The translations under genes were made by a program, and so were the position numbers. From positions 186,001 through 250,000 of the forward strand of contig NZ_FPCJ01000001.1 in assembly GCF_900116565.1 (NCBI RefSeq): 64,000 nucleotides of DNA, given 5' to 3'. Of the stretch, positions 62,698-64,000 are shown one piece after another. The notes below the pieces were generated by a model that saw nothing but the letters and a program-made list of their open reading frames with translations, had not been told where the DNA came from and did no database searches. Every line of letters starts with the position of its first letter. Within the stretch, counting starts at the first letter, position 1. The stretch is from Thermoflavifilum thermophilum (GTDB taxonomy: Bacteria > Bacteroidota > Bacteroidia > Chitinophagales > Chitinophagaceae).

Positions 62698-63981
62698 GGG
62701 TTGCAAAAGAGGGTGTTTGCGGTGCACATAAACAATCAAAACCACGCCTACCATGATTAGCAACATGGAAATCAATTCAGCCTGTGTGGGATGAATACCG
62801 AAAATATTATATTTCGTATTTACACGGATGAGTTCAACCAGGAAGCGCTCGGTCCCATTCATGATGAGATAGATAGCCGTTAGCAAACCCGGCCTGAAGA
62901 TGCGTTTCCTGAGATACCACAGAGCTGCAAACAACAGCAGGCAGGTTGTGATTTCATACAGAGGTGTGGGAAATACTGGCACAGGAAGCATGGCACAATG
63001 CAGGCCTGCACATCCGGGTATGGGTACGCCTTCATTGTTGATGTTGTGCGGATAGGTAAATGCAAACAACCAGTCAGGCAAAAACGATAACCAGTGAGGC
63101 TTTAGAAAATAAGCATGCGGCACATGTGAAAAACTGCCATAAGTCGCAAGAAAGAAATCTTGATACTGATGCAGGGCCTGCTGAAATCCCCCCGGAGGAG
63201 CAGGTACAACCCCTCCATGACCGTCATTCAAATACGCACTGTTGTAAATGCCCCAGTCGCCATCTCCGGCCATGTGGCAGCCGATCCTGCCCAATCCATA
63301 AGCCAACATCATAGCGGGTGCAAAAGCATCGGCCAGATGCCATAAATCAATGTTTTTTTTGCGAGCATACCAGGCAATTCCCACGCCAGCTACAATCAAC
63401 CCTCCATAAAAAGTAAGTCCACTGAACGACAAAAAGCTGTGCAGCGGGTCCTGCATATAGCTGTGCCAGTTTTCAAGGCTATCAAAAATTTTCGCTCCTA
63501 TCAGCCCACCAACAGCTGCTATGATGGTAAAATCGCCAACCCGCTGATGAGGCATGACTAATTCTTCGCGTAAGACCGGCTTTGCCAGTTGTTGCTTTTT
63601 ACGACTGCGATAGCGTTGATATGCCATCACCAGTGCCAGGACAATGCCTGCAGGCAGGTTTCCTGCACCGGAAAGGATATAGGCCTGAGGCTGATCTACA
63701 AATGCATCCCATTGAAGCAAAGCACCCACTAACTTAAACCCCAGCAGAAAACCTATCAATGCATGAAATACAATATCTGAAAAAGAGGGCGGCTTGCCCA
63801 CCCAGTATTTTTCTTGCGTACCTTTTATCCATCCCAATCTTTCCCTTCGCTTCAATTCAAGGGTTAATACATAGGCTGCTGCCAGAAAAGCAATGGCTAC
63901 AAAAAAACCAAATGTCTGAATGGGAAGGCGAACATGAATACCAAAAACATCCTGGAGCAAATCAGATAACGAAGGATACAT
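62674..63981 (-). CDS. lgt: Prolipoprotein diacylglyceryl transferase
   Basis: A 435-residue inner-membrane enzyme that transfers diacylglycerol from phosphatidylglycerol to the lipobox Cys of prolipoproteins. Seven or more hydrophobic helices and the family signature in the form GRIGCHMAGDGDWG (about 231-244, compare GRxGNF in proteobacteria) are present, with FYGGLIVAGVG upstream and NGTERFLVELIRVNTKYN near the end. The longer length than E. coli Lgt (291) is usual for Bacteroidota. It serves lipoproteins such as the SusD and 26454-26657 proteins here. Confidence 0.93.
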   Translation of the reverse strand: MYPSLSDLLQDVFGIHVRLPIQTFGFFVAIAFLAAAYVLTLELKRRERLGWIKGTQEKYWVGKPPSFSDIVFHALIGFLLGFKLVGALLQWDAFVDQPQAYILSGAGNLPAGIVLALVMAYQRYRSRKKQQLAKPVLREELVMPHQRVGDFTIIAAVGGLIGAKIFDSLENWHSYMQDPLHSFLSFSGLTFYGGLIVAGVGIAWYARKKNIDLWHLADAFAPAMMLAYGLGRIGCHMAGDGDWGIYNSAYLNDGHGGVVPAPPGGFQQALHQYQDFFLATYGSFSHVPHAYFLKPHWLSFLPDWLFAFTYPHNINNEGVPIPGCAGLHCAMLPVPVFPTPLYEITTCLLLFAALWYLRKRIFRPGLLTAIYLIMNGTERFLVELIRVNTKYNIFGIHPTQAELISMLLIMVGVVLIVYVHRKHPLLQPLRPVTRS

Positions 63982-64000
63982 GCAAAAAAAATTTGGTGAT

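Overview
The window looks like a chromosome segment of a Bacteroidota bacterium, most likely of the Chitinophagia/Chitinophagaceae type. The evidence is a SusC/SusD pair, an Outer-membrane-beta-barrel TonB receptor, a bifunctional DAHP synthase/chorismate mutase, a PafA-like phosphatase, long Bacteroidota-style Lgt, and repeated promoters of the form TTG/TTTG, about 18-21 bp, TAnnTTTG. I see no rRNA, no tRNA, no transposase and no phage genes. Genus cannot be fixed from the sequence alone, although the protein set would suit a Thermoflavifilum-like organism.

Layout. 1-1141: the tail of an unknown gene and a WYL regulator. 1527-1781: a four-repeat CRISPR array without cas genes, with two of three spacers forming hairpins. 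1937-4864: an FNR-type reductase, isocitrate dehydrogenase and a methyltransferase. 5095-9790 (minus): leuCDBA. 9957-11510: a conserved helical protein of unknown role. 11525-16500 (minus): a nitrosative/oxidative Fe-S-repair cluster (Rrf2 regulator, membrane protein, Ric/ScdA, hemerythrin, DUF1858-DUF2249, oxidase/NnrS-like membrane protein, SufT-like DUF59). 16710-18526: three small or unknown secreted/outer membrane proteins. 18710-26140 (minus): a seven-gene aromatic amino acid operon, pheA-aminotransferase-tyrA-DAHPS/CM-aroB-aroA-aroC. It is preceded by an unannotated 40-residue leader peptide with nine aromatic residues in a run of ten, and by a complete set of alternative hairpins, that is, a classical translation-coupled attenuator.

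26454-30654: a lipoprotein, an ECF sigma factor next to a membrane-tethered trypsin-like protease with an anti-sigma-like N-terminus, an SDR oxidoreductase, a methyltransferase and a small basic secreted protein. 30823-30947 holds a structured, terminator-ended segment that may be a small RNA or leader. 30973-39687 (plus) is the most striking accessory region: a 7TM sensor kinase and NarL-type response regulator followed, behind its own promoter, by a secreted protein with the fold signature of cholesterol-dependent cytolysins but no undecapeptide, an OmpA-domain protein and three secreted proteins I do not recognise. I read this as a pore-forming-toxin locus.

39722-55256 contains an M1 peptidase, an aldehyde dehydrogenase, and a glycerophosphodiester/glycerol utilisation region: PafA-like phosphatase, SusD, SusC, glycerophosphodiester phosphodiesterase, glpD, divergent glpR, and glpK-glpF. 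Here polar lipid head-group diesters would be imported, split to glycerol-3-phosphate and oxidised, with GlpR probably acting at TTCGAA sites around the glpD promoter. 55333-58843 is an ABC-2 exporter with a NEW3-domain partner, and 59048-63981 holds a DUF2807 protein, a TonB-type receptor with a perfect palindrome at its promoter, and lgt.
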